DNA of 64,000 nucleotides from positions 1-64,000 of the forward strand of contig NZ_FOCL01000020.1 in NCBI RefSeq assembly GCF_900110105.1. The letters are read 5' to 3'. This DNA is from Mucilaginibacter gossypiicola (lineage in GTDB: Bacteria; Bacteroidota; Bacteroidia; Sphingobacteriales; Sphingobacteriaceae). Below are positions 45,950-54,605 of the stretch, piece after piece. Each line of letters starts with the position of its first letter. Position 1 is the first letter of the stretch. The notes under the pieces are model-generated. The model saw nothing but the letters and a program-made list of their open reading frames with translations. It searched no databases and was not told where the DNA came from. The position numbers and the translations under genes were made by a program.

Positions 45950-46573
45950 TCAGGCCGGAGGGTTGAACAACGGCACTTCAAAGTGCTGATTTATATTACT
46001 TATAAATGCCAATATCTCTTCACGGCCCAGTTGTGTTTCTGATGATGTGATAAAAAATTGTGGCATTTCCTCAAAAGTAGCCAGCATTGCTTTGCGAAAT
46101 TTAGCTACGTTTTGATCTGTTTTAACTGAAGACTGTTTATCTGCCTTGGTAAATACCAATACAAACGACAGGCCTTTTTCGCCAAGCCAGTTGCAAAATT
46201 CAACATCGATCTTCTGTGGCTCCAGGCGACTGTCTATCAGCACCATTACACATTGCAGGCTTTCGCGCTTATCCAGGTAGGTATGGATAAATTTATCCCA
46301 CTTGGCTTTCTCACTTTTTGATGCGCGGGCATAACCATAGCCGGGTAAATCCACAATGTACCAGCCTTCGTTAATCAAAAAATGGTTGATCAGCTGCGTT
46401 TTACCAGGGGTTTGCGATGTTTTGGCAAGACCCTTTTTACCGGTTAAGGTATTGATGAGGGATGACTTGCCCACATTTGAGCGCCCAATAAATGCGTACT
46501 CCGGTTTTACCGGTGGAGGCAGTTTACTAATCTGGGTATTGCTGCAAATAAAGTCGGCCGATTTTACGATCAT
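45950..46573 (-). CDS. engB: Ribosome biogenesis GTP-binding protein EngB (YihA/YsxC)
   Basis: The 207-residue GTPase has G1 GRSNVGKS (residues 30-37), G2/G3 TPGKTQLINHF and DLPGYGYARAS, and G4 TKAD in VLVFTKADKQ. It is required for large-subunit assembly in well-studied bacteria. It is the first gene of a tight minus-strand trio with a UbiA prenyltransferase and a Crp-like regulator. Confidence 0.97.
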   Translation of the reverse strand: MIVKSADFICSNTQISKLPPPVKPEYAFIGRSNVGKSSLINTLTGKKGLAKTSQTPGKTQLINHFLINEGWYIVDLPGYGYARASKSEKAKWDKFIHTYLDKRESLQCVMVLIDSRLEPQKIDVEFCNWLGEKGLSFVLVFTKADKQSSVKTDQNVAKFRKAMLATFEEMPQFFITSSETQLGREEILAFISNINQHFEVPLFNPPA

Positions 46574-46721
46574 TCTGCAAAGGTAGTATTTTTACTTTAT
46601 GCGCTCACTGTAGTAAAATGCTAACGTAAATGGTGGTTACCTATTTATAAGCTTGTTTTACAATAGGAAAACAAAAAACAACGCAATAATAGTTAAATTT
46701 GATGTTTAAACATGTAATATA

Positions 46722-47210
46722 ATGAACGATTATAAAATACCCGCCCAAAGCCGAATAGGCCACGTACATTTAAAGGTAAGTGATCTGCAAAAGTCGCTTG
46801 ATTTTTATTGCGGTTTGTTGGGCTTTGAAAAGATGGTAATGTACGGCGATCAGGCTGCTTTTATATCTGCCGGTGGTTATCATCACCATATAGGTTTAAA
46901 TACCTGGCATAGTAAAGGCGCTTCGCCGGCACCGGAATATGCACCGGGCTTGTACCATACCGCAATTTTATATCCTGAAAGAAAAGACCTTGCCGTTATA
47001 CTAAAAAGGTTAATTGAAGCCCGTTATCAGATTACCGGTGCATCTGACCATGGGGTATCAGAGGCTATCTATCTGAACGACCCCGATCAAAATGGTGTTG
47101 AGCTTTACTGGGACCGGCCAAAAGAGCTATGGCCTGTAGATCAGGATGGTAATTTGACGATGTTTACCCGCCGGTTAGATATAGAAGGTTTACTGCAACT
47201 GGCTAATTAA
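46722..47210 (+). CDS. VOC-family (glyoxalase/dioxygenase-type) protein
   Basis: The 162-residue protein has one VOC module. Metal-ligand candidates are the His in IGHVHLKVSDLQKSLDFY, a His in LYHTAILYP, and the Glu in NGVELYWDRP. Related two-module enzymes (catechol 2,3-dioxygenase type) are nearly twice as long, so this is a single-module form that would act as a dimer. The substrate is unknown. A TAAATTTG element at 46694-46701 is a possible -7 box. Confidence 0.85.
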   Translation: MNDYKIPAQSRIGHVHLKVSDLQKSLDFYCGLLGFEKMVMYGDQAAFISAGGYHHHIGLNTWHSKGASPAPEYAPGLYHTAILYPERKDLAVILKRLIEARYQITGASDHGVSEAIYLNDPDQNGVELYWDRPKELWPVDQDGNLTMFTRRLDIEGLLQLAN

Positions 47211-47230
47211 CAGGTTATAGCAAACAAAAA

Positions 47231-47378
47231 AACTCATTGCGGGTTATATATTCAACGGGGGATCAAAAGATTTTTTCTTTCCCGATCATTGGGAGGTGGA
47301 ACGGCGAAGCAGTCCACTGCCGGCGATATTGCATGGTTGCTTGCAGTGTAAGGATTGCTTCGTACCTCGCAATGAGTT
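47231..47378. repeat. Palindromic repeat with AACTCATTGCG ends
   Basis: It opens AACTCATTGCGGG and closes CCTCGCAATGAGTT. The interior contains ACGGCGAAGCAGTCC and GGATTGCTTCGTACC, related to the GAAGCAATCC arms of the other copies. It is a variant with CTCATTG replacing GTCATTG. Confidence 0.65.
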
Positions 47379-47431
47379 TTTTATAAAGATAAAACTGTTG
47401 TACGCAGGTACGAAGCAAAAAGTTATAAATT

Positions 47432-48169
47432 TTATAACTCCTTTATTCTAATACTCCTGAAATAGGCCTTATGGCCATGATCCTGCAAGGCAATTAAGCC
47501 GGTTTTAGCGGTGCCATAGTTGGGATAATCTTTCCATTTGCCTTCGGCTTTTTTCTTTTTCCAATCATCGGTCCAAGCTTCAAAAGCAATGATCTTTTTG
47601 CCGTTGAGCCAATGTTCAACATGCCCGTTATTGAAAACGATTTTGCTGGTGTTCCAGGTACCAACCGGGGCTGTTTTTTTTGAAGAATTGGGCAGGTGCA
47701 TCGCATAATCGCAGCCTGTTTTTTGCCAGTCTTCCAGTTTATCAGGCCATCCGGCATCATCAATAATCTGGTACTCGGGGCCGGTTTCATAGCTGGCATG
47801 GTATTTAGGATCTTCAACTACGTGATACATCACGCCGCTGTTGCTGCCTTTATCTATTTTCCATTCCCATGAAAGTTCAAAATTGGTATAGGCTTTATCG
47901 GTTACGATATCGCCGCCGGTATCACCCTGTGCAGCACCAAGACAAACCAGGGCTCCGTCAATAATGGTCCAGTTTTTTACCGGCCCTTTTTTATTAAAGC
48001 CATGCCAGCCTTTTAGTGTTTTGCCATCAAAAAGGTTTACCCAGCCACCTTTTGCAGGGGTAGCCTGTTTGGCTGGTTTATGATGATTAACAGGGATGCC
48101 GGATGTTTGTACACAAACTAAACCTGCAGCGGCCAGTACTAAACCGAGTTTTTTGAATTGTTGTTTCAT
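47432..48169 (-). CDS. Exported DUF1080 (3-keto-disaccharide hydrolase-like) protein
   Basis: The 245-residue protein has a signal sequence (KLGLVLAAAGLVCVQTSG) and one DUF1080 domain: GWVNLFDGKTLKGWHGFN, then SNSGVMYHV and GPEYQIIDD. DUF1080 proteins are concanavalin-like lectin folds, and characterised members hydrolyse 3-keto-glycosides. The gene follows a Gfo/Idh/MocA oxidoreductase by 22 nt, which fits a 3-keto sugar pathway. The start chosen is ATG 48169 by the signal peptide. Confidence 0.9.
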   Translation of the reverse strand: MKQQFKKLGLVLAAAGLVCVQTSGIPVNHHKPAKQATPAKGGWVNLFDGKTLKGWHGFNKKGPVKNWTIIDGALVCLGAAQGDTGGDIVTDKAYTNFELSWEWKIDKGSNSGVMYHVVEDPKYHASYETGPEYQIIDDAGWPDKLEDWQKTGCDYAMHLPNSSKKTAPVGTWNTSKIVFNNGHVEHWLNGKKIIAFEAWTDDWKKKKAEGKWKDYPNYGTAKTGLIALQDHGHKAYFRSIRIKEL

Positions 48170-48191
48170 AATAAGGTATTGCTGTGAGTGG

Positions 48192-49562
48192 TTATTTTTT
48201 GATAAGCTGCATTTTTTCAGGATCCCAGAACATTGGCGTGTTGTTGTAATAACTATCGTTACACAATAGAGCCGGGGCCGCCGCACGATAACCAAAAATA
48301 GCGTCCTCGGTTACTTTGCCTTTGTTGCGGATGGCGGTAAAAAAGTTCACCATATGATCATACGGCCCACCTTTATACCCTTTTTCGGCATCGTACGTGA
48401 TTTCTTCAGGCGGTAGCATTTTTTTGCGTTCGGCATAACCGCTACCAGCTTTTTTGAGCTTATCCAAATAGAACGGATCATCAGAATCCATCACTTTATT
48501 GCGTTTTAAGGTCACTTTATCCCAGGTTATATCCATTGAGCCCTCGCTGCCTACCAGTTTAAGATACGTTGTACCGCTGGTGCCATCCACAAAGTTGCAT
48601 CGTAAAGAAAGATTAAAGGCCGGATGTGCCTGTGTTTTGCCATAATCAAAAGTGCCTAAAAGTACATCGGGTACTTCGCGGCCGTCGTTCCAGAAGCGTA
48701 AACCGCCTGATGCGTAAATTTTATTAGGCCCTACGGAATCAGTTATAAAATGCAGGCTTGAGAACAAGTGGACGAAAAGGTCGCCTGCCATGCCGGTACC
48801 ATAATCAGTATAGTTTCTCCAGCGGAAAAAACGCTTTTCATCAAACGGACGTTTTTTAGTGTTGCTGATATAGGTTTCCCAGTCAACAGTTTGGGGCGAT
48901 GCGTCTTCAGGGATAGGATATTGCCAAACCTCAAGCGGTGCGCGGCGTGCCCAGAAACCTTCGGCATAATTTAATTCGCCAATGGCTCCGCTTTTCAACA
49001 GCTCGTGTGCTTTTTCGTTACCTAATGATGATACACCCTGGCTGCCTACCTGGAAAATCATTCCTGTTTCCTTCTGTGCTTTGATCACCGCAGGGCCTTC
49101 GGTAATAGCATGTACCATGGGTTTTTCACAATATACGTGTTTGCCGGCGTGCATGGCATCAACAGAAATTTGCTGGTGCCAATGATCTGGCGTGGCAACG
49201 ATTACCGCGTCAACATCTTTACGGTTCAGGATCTCTTTATAAACCCGGGTGGTAAAAATGTCGGCCCCCCAGCGGGTTTTGGCATCTTTTAGCCGACCAT
49301 CGTACAAATCGCAAACGGCTACCAGTTTTACACCAGGCACCTGCAAGGCGGTGATGGTATCCTGTGTGCCCATGCCTCCGGCACCAATGAGGGCGATGTT
49401 TACCTGGTCGTTAGGACTGTTGCCGATTAGGCGTTTCTGGATTGAAAAAGTTTTGGCCTGGCTTTGGCTGGTTAAAAGGCCCGACCCGGCAGCTACAGCC
49501 GCGGTTGCGGTGGTTAGTTTTTTAATGAAACTACGGCGCGAGGATTCTTGTTCGTCTTTCAT
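48192..49562 (-). CDS. Exported Gfo/Idh/MocA-family oxidoreductase
   Basis: The 456-residue protein starts with a twin-arginine-type signal (SSRRSFIKKLTTATAAVAAG), followed by a Rossmann domain (NIALIGAGGMGTQDTITAL, then VIVATPDHWHQQ and KHVYCEKPMVH) with the conserved EKP lysine. The C-terminal domain is the GFO/IDH/MocA one. It is probably exported folded with bound NAD(P). With the downstream DUF1080 gene it may oxidise and cleave plant-type glycosides. Confidence 0.9.
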   Translation of the reverse strand: MKDEQESSRRSFIKKLTTATAAVAAGSGLLTSQSQAKTFSIQKRLIGNSPNDQVNIALIGAGGMGTQDTITALQVPGVKLVAVCDLYDGRLKDAKTRWGADIFTTRVYKEILNRKDVDAVIVATPDHWHQQISVDAMHAGKHVYCEKPMVHAITEGPAVIKAQKETGMIFQVGSQGVSSLGNEKAHELLKSGAIGELNYAEGFWARRAPLEVWQYPIPEDASPQTVDWETYISNTKKRPFDEKRFFRWRNYTDYGTGMAGDLFVHLFSSLHFITDSVGPNKIYASGGLRFWNDGREVPDVLLGTFDYGKTQAHPAFNLSLRCNFVDGTSGTTYLKLVGSEGSMDITWDKVTLKRNKVMDSDDPFYLDKLKKAGSGYAERKKMLPPEEITYDAEKGYKGGPYDHMVNFFTAIRNKGKVTEDAIFGYRAAAPALLCNDSYYNNTPMFWDPEKMQLIKK

Positions 49563-49700
49563 AAGGATAAGGAAACAAATTTTAAGTGTGATTTGTCGGC
49601 ATGTACCGACATAATTGGTTTCTAAAAATAGTGAATTGACTTAACATTTATATAATCAGGGTAACTTAATATCGGGTATTAACTTCCTGGCGTATAGTTG

Positions 49701-49833
49701 ACTCACCCGGTCTGCGCTTCGCTGGACCACCCTCTCTCCGGCTTCGCCGCAAAGAGGGTAAACGAAATGAAAAATTTAATCCCTTCTTTGCGAAGCAGAG
49801 AGGGGTGACTAGCGCAGCGATGTCGGGGTGAGT
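49701..49833. repeat. Palindromic repeat with ACTCACCC ends
   Basis: It opens ACTCACCCGGTCTGCGCTTC and closes TGTCGGGGTGAGT. Inner arms CACCCTCTCTCC/GCAAAGAGGG and CTTTGCGAAGCAGAGAGGGG give several stems. It is a different family from the GTCATTGCGAG repeats. Confidence 0.7.
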
Positions 49834-49902
49834 AACTTGTCAGCCCTGTTTCAGTATTCATTTTCGCCTGTCTTAATATTAAAGCATTCAGCATACAATC
49901 AC

Positions 49903-49910
49903 TATCTTTG
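49903..49910 (+). promoter_or_regulatory. Putative -7 element of ubiE-porT
   Basis: TATCTTTG matches TAnnTTTG and ends only 6 nt before the ATG at 49917. If it is used, the mRNA would begin at or very near the start codon. Confidence 0.45.
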
Positions 49911-49916
49911 CCCGCG

Positions 49917-50648
49917 ATGAGCAAAACCATAACACCGTACCATGACGAGCAGGCTACCAAAAAAGAGCAGGTGGCAGATATGTTTAACAACATCTCAAAA
50001 ACATATGATTTTCTGAACCACTTCATGTCGCTTGGTATTGATATCATCTGGCGTAAAAAAGCCATCAACGAATTAAAGAACGACAAACCAAAACTGATAC
50101 TGGATGTTGCTACCGGTACCGGCGATTTTGCTTTTGAAGCGCTATCTATCCTGAAGCCCGAAAAAATTATCGGTGTTGATATTTCAAGAGGGATGCTTGA
50201 CATCGCAGAGCAAAAAATAGCCAAGCGTGGTTTAGGCGATAAATTTGGCGTAAAACTTGGTGATTCGGAAAAATTACCGTTTGAGGGCGCAGAGTTTGAC
50301 GCAGTTACGGTTGCCTATGGCGTGCGTAACTTCGAAAACCTGGAAAAAGGACTTGCTGATATCAACCGTGTACTTAAACCCGGTGGAAAAGTAGTAGTGC
50401 TTGAGTTTTCAAAGCCTAAAGCATTTCCGATAAAACAGCTGTACAATTTTTATTTCAGCTATATTACACCAGGCATCGGTAAGTTGTTCAGTAAAGATGC
50501 AAGGGCTTACAGTTATTTGCCCGAGTCGGTAGCTGCTTTTCCCGATGGGCAAACTTTTGTGGCGTTGATGGATAAAGTAGGTTTTAAGAATACGAAATGC
50601 CGGCCTTTAACGTTTGGTATCTGTTCAATATACACCGGTATTAAATGA
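49917..50648 (+). CDS. ubiE: Demethylmenaquinone C-methyltransferase (UbiE/MenG)
   Basis: The 243-residue SAM methyltransferase has the UbiE signatures YDFLNHFMSLGID near the N-terminus and LILDVATGTGDFAFE for SAM binding. AVTVAYGVRNFENLEKGL and the C-terminal LTFGICSIYTG follow. It should methylate demethylmenaquinone, the usual quinone in this phylum. It overlaps the porT start by 4 nt (ATGA). Confidence 0.95.
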   Translation: MSKTITPYHDEQATKKEQVADMFNNISKTYDFLNHFMSLGIDIIWRKKAINELKNDKPKLILDVATGTGDFAFEALSILKPEKIIGVDISRGMLDIAEQKIAKRGLGDKFGVKLGDSEKLPFEGAEFDAVTVAYGVRNFENLEKGLADINRVLKPGGKVVVLEFSKPKAFPIKQLYNFYFSYITPGIGKLFSKDARAYSYLPESVAAFPDGQTFVALMDKVGFKNTKCRPLTFGICSIYTGIK

Positions 50649-51379
50649 TTATAAACCGTTACCTGCTTGTAGTTGTACTTATTTTTAGCAGCAATTTATT
50701 GTTTGCTCAGCATGTACCTGCATGGGGTGGCGGTGCCGATCAGCAGGACTTGAGCTTTGGCTTCAGTTTCACGTATGTAAGCACCGATTTCAAGATCGTT
50801 AATCAACCCAATTTTCGTGACCCGTTTTTGGACGAAAATGGAGTACAGGTTAAAGGGCCGCTTAATAGCATCAGCTCAAAAAGCTCACCGGCTTTCGGGG
50901 TAGGTTTCTTAACCCGCTACAGGATTACTGAGCACCTTGAGGTGCGGACAACGCCATCTTTAATATTTGCCGACAGGGCTCTGCATTATTCTTATGTTGA
51001 TCCATCAGAAGACGTGGACAAAAAAGTACAAACCACATCCGTAGACATTCCGCTGCAATTAAAACTAAAATCAGACAGGCTGGGTGATTTCAGGGCTTAC
51101 GTTGTAGGCGGTTTGAAATATACCCAGGCCATAGGCTCCAAGAAAAACTCAGATGCCAATCTTGATCTTTCCGAAAAGCTGGTGAAAAATGTTGGCGGTT
51201 TTGCTTCGTATGAAGCCGGCGTAGGTTGTGATATCTATTTCGAATTCTTTAAGCTCTCGCCTGAGATCAAGATCTCTAACTCGTTAGGCAACGTGCTGAT
51301 GCGCGAAAATAATCCTTATTCGGCGCCGCTTAGCAGGTTGGGATTGCACACCATTATGTTTAGTTTGATTTTTGAGTAG
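50645..51379 (+). CDS. porT: PorT-family outer-membrane beta-barrel protein
   Basis: The 244-residue protein has a signal peptide (YLLVVVLIFSSNLLFAQ) and a small beta-barrel with aromatic, alternating strands (LSFGFSFTYVSTDFKIV) and an aromatic C-terminus (HTIMFSLIFE). Length and the overlapping ubiE partner match PorT of the type IX secretion system, a conserved pair in many Bacteroidota. It should sit in the outer membrane near the T9SS core. A T9SS-tail protein is also encoded here (28311). Confidence 0.82.
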   Translation: MIINRYLLVVVLIFSSNLLFAQHVPAWGGGADQQDLSFGFSFTYVSTDFKIVNQPNFRDPFLDENGVQVKGPLNSISSKSSPAFGVGFLTRYRITEHLEVRTTPSLIFADRALHYSYVDPSEDVDKKVQTTSVDIPLQLKLKSDRLGDFRAYVVGGLKYTQAIGSKKNSDANLDLSEKLVKNVGGFASYEAGVGCDIYFEFFKLSPEIKISNSLGNVLMRENNPYSAPLSRLGLHTIMFSLIFE

Positions 51380-51601
51380 AGGCTTAACTTTCGTTGCTGA
51401 TTGTTTTCTCGCATAGGCGCTAAGACGCAAAGTTTTTTTATTTTCTTGACTTTCTTGCGCTCATTTATAATGAGTGCTTAAAATGGGTTTGCGTTTTTAA
51501 CGCAATAGGTGATAAATCCTCCTTCCAAAAACAACCTTACTCCCAACCGACAAAATTTTAAACTAAAAAACATAATTTCGCTGTTTATAGTTATCAAACC
51601 T

Positions 51602-52360
51602 ATGAGTAAAATTGCTTTAATTACAGGAGCTACTGCCGGCATTGGCGAGGCATGTGCGCACGTTTTTGCGCGTGAGGGATATGACCTGGTATTAACCGGC
51701 CGGCGGTTGGAGCGGTTGGAAAAACTGGCCAGGCACCTGAATGATAAATATAATGTAGAGGTTGCTGTTTCATCATTTGATGTACGTAACCGGGAGGATA
51801 CCATCAGCAACCTGGAGGCCTTGCCCGAAAAATGGAAAAAAGTAACAGTGCTGGTAAACAACGCAGGCCTAAGCCAGGGACTTGATCCAATTCAAAAAGG
51901 CAATATCGACGACTGGGAAACCATGATTGATACTAATGTTAAAGGCCTGCTATACGTAAGCAGGGTAGTATCTAACTGGATGATTGAAAACGGCAAAGGC
52001 CATATTATAAACTTAGGTTCAATTGCCGGTAAGGAAGTTTATGCTAATGGAAACGTATATTGCGCTACCAAGCATGCTGTTGATGCTTTAAATAAAGGGA
52101 TGAGAATTGACCTGCTGCCTCATGGCATCAAGGTAACTGCCATACACCCCGGTGCTGTGGAAACCGAGTTTTCGGAAGTTCGCTTTAAAGGTGATAAGGA
52201 AAGGGCCAAAAAGGTGTATGAAGGCTTTGAACCATTGCAGGCCGATGATATAGCCGAAACTATCTGGTTTATTGCTTCGCGCCCGGCACATGTTAATATC
52301 AACGATATCCTGATCATGCCAACGGCGCAAGCAAATGCGGGAACTATATTCAGGGGGTAG
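51602..52360 (+). CDS. SDR-family oxidoreductase (YdfG-like)
   Basis: The 252-residue enzyme has cofactor motif TGATAGIG at residues 8-15, NNAGLSQG, catalytic Tyr153 and Lys157 in YCATKHAV, and PGAVETEF. This closely follows YdfG-type 3-hydroxy acid or serine dehydrogenases. The start is the ATG at 51602, at the fold's N-terminus; an open upstream extension has no homology. The substrate is not known. Confidence 0.92.
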   Translation: MSKIALITGATAGIGEACAHVFAREGYDLVLTGRRLERLEKLARHLNDKYNVEVAVSSFDVRNREDTISNLEALPEKWKKVTVLVNNAGLSQGLDPIQKGNIDDWETMIDTNVKGLLYVSRVVSNWMIENGKGHIINLGSIAGKEVYANGNVYCATKHAVDALNKGMRIDLLPHGIKVTAIHPGAVETEFSEVRFKGDKERAKKVYEGFEPLQADDIAETIWFIASRPAHVNINDILIMPTAQANAGTIFRG

Positions 52361-52482
52361 TCGATGTGCAGATGTGCAGATTTCAGATGTGCAGATTTTA
52401 ATTTGATAATTTGTCAATTTGAAGATTTGAAAATGCAGGCTTTAATAATCTGCACATTTGCACATCTGAAATTTGCACTTTT
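52361..52482. repeat. Degenerate ATGTGCA repeat patch with inverted halves
   Basis: GATGTGCAGATGTGCAG with GATTTCAGATGTGCAG is followed by ATTTGATAATTTGTC and then by the inverse sense, ATCTGCACATTTGCACATCT. Units are 7-8 nt. The two halves are near reverse complements and could fold into a long hairpin. Confidence 0.7.
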
Positions 52483-52500
52483 AAAACACTAATTAAAGAT

Positions 52501-52950
52501 ATGTCATTAATTACACAAATAGACCAGGACATTAAACTGGCCATGCTTGCAAAGCAGGCAGATCGTTTACAGGGATTGCGTGCCATTAAATCGGCATTAC
52601 TGTTGGCTAAAACCGAAAAAGGTGCAGCCGATGAATTGACCGAAGATGCGGAGATCAAGGTATTGCAAAAGCTGGTGAAGCAGCGTAAGGAATCGGCGGA
52701 TATTTATAAAGAACAAAACCGTGAGGATCTTTACCAGGTTGAGATAGCCGAAATGCTGGTTATTGAAGAGTATCTTCCGCAGCAAATGAGTAAGTTTGAA
52801 ATTGAAGGATACCTGGAAGAACTCATTGGCAGGATAGGCGCTACATCGGTGAAAGATATGGGCCGTGTTATGGGTATGGCCAGTAAAGAACTTGCCGGCA
52901 AGGCCGATGGTAAAACAATATCAGAAGTGGTTAAACAGTTGCTGGGATAG
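52501..52950 (+). CDS. GatB/YqeY domain protein
   Basis: The 149-residue helical protein has the YqeY features: LRAIKSALLLAKTEKGA, KQRKESADIYKEQNREDL, and EMLVIEEYLPQQMS, ending with a domain seen at the GatB C-terminus. A tRNA-linked role is suggested by homology, but the free-standing form has no established activity. It is preceded by the ATGTGCA repeat patch. Confidence 0.92.
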   Translation: MSLITQIDQDIKLAMLAKQADRLQGLRAIKSALLLAKTEKGAADELTEDAEIKVLQKLVKQRKESADIYKEQNREDLYQVEIAEMLVIEEYLPQQMSKFEIEGYLEELIGRIGATSVKDMGRVMGMASKELAGKADGKTISEVVKQLLG

Positions 52951-53168
52951 GCTTTTAGCATTTAATTATCACTGAGCTTTTTAAACAGTAATGTTGAATT
53001 AATGTTAAGCTATTTAATAAAAGCTTAACATTACTACATTGATAAATAATTACTATACTTGCTAAATGTCGTTGGTAATAAACTAATTTTACAGCGGATT
53101 AAAGGGAATTTATACTGAAAGCGGTTTTGGTATAAGCTAATTTTGACAAACTAATTTTTAATATTTAT

Positions 53169-53942
53169 ATGGAGCTCGTGCTTAAAGAGGAACACGGTTT
53201 TAGTTACATCGATGAGGGCGAAGGAGAGGTGCTGTTACTGCTGCATGGTTTAATGGGCGCACTGAGCAATTGGGATGGCGTTATCAATGAGTTTAAATCA
53301 AGGTATAGGGTTATTATTCCCATACTGCCTGTTTATGATATGCCGCTGATAAGCACGGGGGTTAAAAGTTTGTCGAAATTTGTACATAAGTTTATAAAGT
53401 TTAAAAAGCTTAGTAATATCACTTTGCTGGGTAACTCGCTTGGCGGCCATGTGGCTCTGGTTTATTTAACCACACATCCCGAAAATATCAAAGCGTTGGT
53501 TTTAACAGGCAGTTCAGGCTTGTATGAAAATGCATTTGGCGGTTCATTTCCACGCAGGGAAAGCATCGATTTTGTACGCGAAAAAGTGCAGTTTACTTTT
53601 TACGACCCTGCTATTGCTACCGATGACCTGGTACAGGATGTTTTTCAAACCATTAACGACAGGCACAAGGTGATCCGTTTATTGGCTATGGCAAAATCTG
53701 CCATCAGGCATAACATGAAGAAAGATCTGCATAAGATCACAATTCCTGTATCTTTGATTTGGGGCCGTAACGATAAGATCACACCGCCCGAGGTAGCTGT
53801 TGAGTTTCACGAACTGTTGCCCGATTCTGAATTGCACTGGATTGATAAATGCGGACATGCGCCGATGATGGAGCACCCTGAAGAATTTAATGTTTTACTT
53901 AAACAGTTTTTAGCTAAATTAGAGACCAAAGTAAATGCATAA
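53169..53942 (+). CDS. Alpha/beta hydrolase
   Basis: The 257-residue protein has the oxyanion region LLLHGLMGALSNW, the nucleophile elbow GNSLGG, an acid in LIWGRNDKITPPEVA and the catalytic His in DKCGHAPMMEHPEEF. The triad is complete. It has no signal peptide. The next gene, a CBS protein, starts immediately after its stop, so they are cotranscribed. The substrate is unknown. Confidence 0.93.
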   Translation: MELVLKEEHGFSYIDEGEGEVLLLLHGLMGALSNWDGVINEFKSRYRVIIPILPVYDMPLISTGVKSLSKFVHKFIKFKKLSNITLLGNSLGGHVALVYLTTHPENIKALVLTGSSGLYENAFGGSFPRRESIDFVREKVQFTFYDPAIATDDLVQDVFQTINDRHKVIRLLAMAKSAIRHNMKKDLHKITIPVSLIWGRNDKITPPEVAVEFHELLPDSELHWIDKCGHAPMMEHPEEFNVLLKQFLAKLETKVNA

Positions 53943-54605
53943 ATGATAGCACTTGACCTGATAGCTGATTCGATACCGCCGGTACACACCTCTGATACCA
54001 TTCAGAAAGTGCTTGACCGTATGGTTGAGTTTCGCCTCAGGCATTTGCCTATTGTAAACGAAGAGCAGTTTTTAGGCCTGCTTGCCGAGGATGACCTGAT
54101 AGCCGAAAGCGATTATCAAACCCCTATAGGTGCACTGGCGCTTTCGCTGGTTAATCCATATGTGCTGGAAGATCAGCATATCTACGATGTTATTCGCCTG
54201 TTTTATGAGCAGCAGCTTACTGTTGTGCCGGTGCTCGATGCTAAAAGCAATTATCTTGGGCTGATATCTATTAATGCCATTACAGAATATTTTGCCCAAA
54301 TAACTTCGGTGTCACAACCAGGAGGCATTATTGTGCTGGAGATCAATAATAAAAATAATTCGCTGGCACACATGGCGCAGATAGTGGAGTCAGATAATGC
54401 GCAGATACTAAGCTCCTATGTTCAATCCTTTCCCGATTCAACCCGGATGGAAGTAACGCTTAAAATCAACAAACAGGATATTTCTGCCATAACTGCCAGT
54501 TTCCTTCGTTACGAATACGAAATCAAAGCCACTTTCAATCATACCGATGTTAATGACACTACCCGCGACAGGTATGATTCGCTCATGAACTACCTTAATT
54601 TGTAG
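53943..54605 (+). CDS. CBS-pair protein with C-terminal ACT-like domain
   Basis: The 220-residue cytoplasmic protein has two CBS motifs (residues about 1-60, VLDRMVEFRLRHLPIVNEEQ, and about 60-120, IRLFYEQQLTVVPVLDAKS). An ACT-like half (GGIIVLEINNKNNSLAHMA) follows. It probably binds a nucleotide or metabolite. It is coupled to the alpha/beta hydrolase and lies a short distance from nadK; this neighbourhood is common in the phylum. Confidence 0.88.
   Translation: MIALDLIADSIPPVHTSDTIQKVLDRMVEFRLRHLPIVNEEQFLGLLAEDDLIAESDYQTPIGALALSLVNPYVLEDQHIYDVIRLFYEQQLTVVPVLDAKSNYLGLISINAITEYFAQITSVSQPGGIIVLEINNKNNSLAHMAQIVESDNAQILSSYVQSFPDSTRMEVTLKINKQDISAITASFLRYEYEIKATFNHTDVNDTTRDRYDSLMNYLNL

Larger units (their letters stand above)
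49563..49916. other. 354-nt intergenic region between divergent genes
   Basis: It holds the palindromic repeat at 49701-49833 and the ubiE promoter near 49903. The rest shows no coding or RNA signal. Confidence 0.6.
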
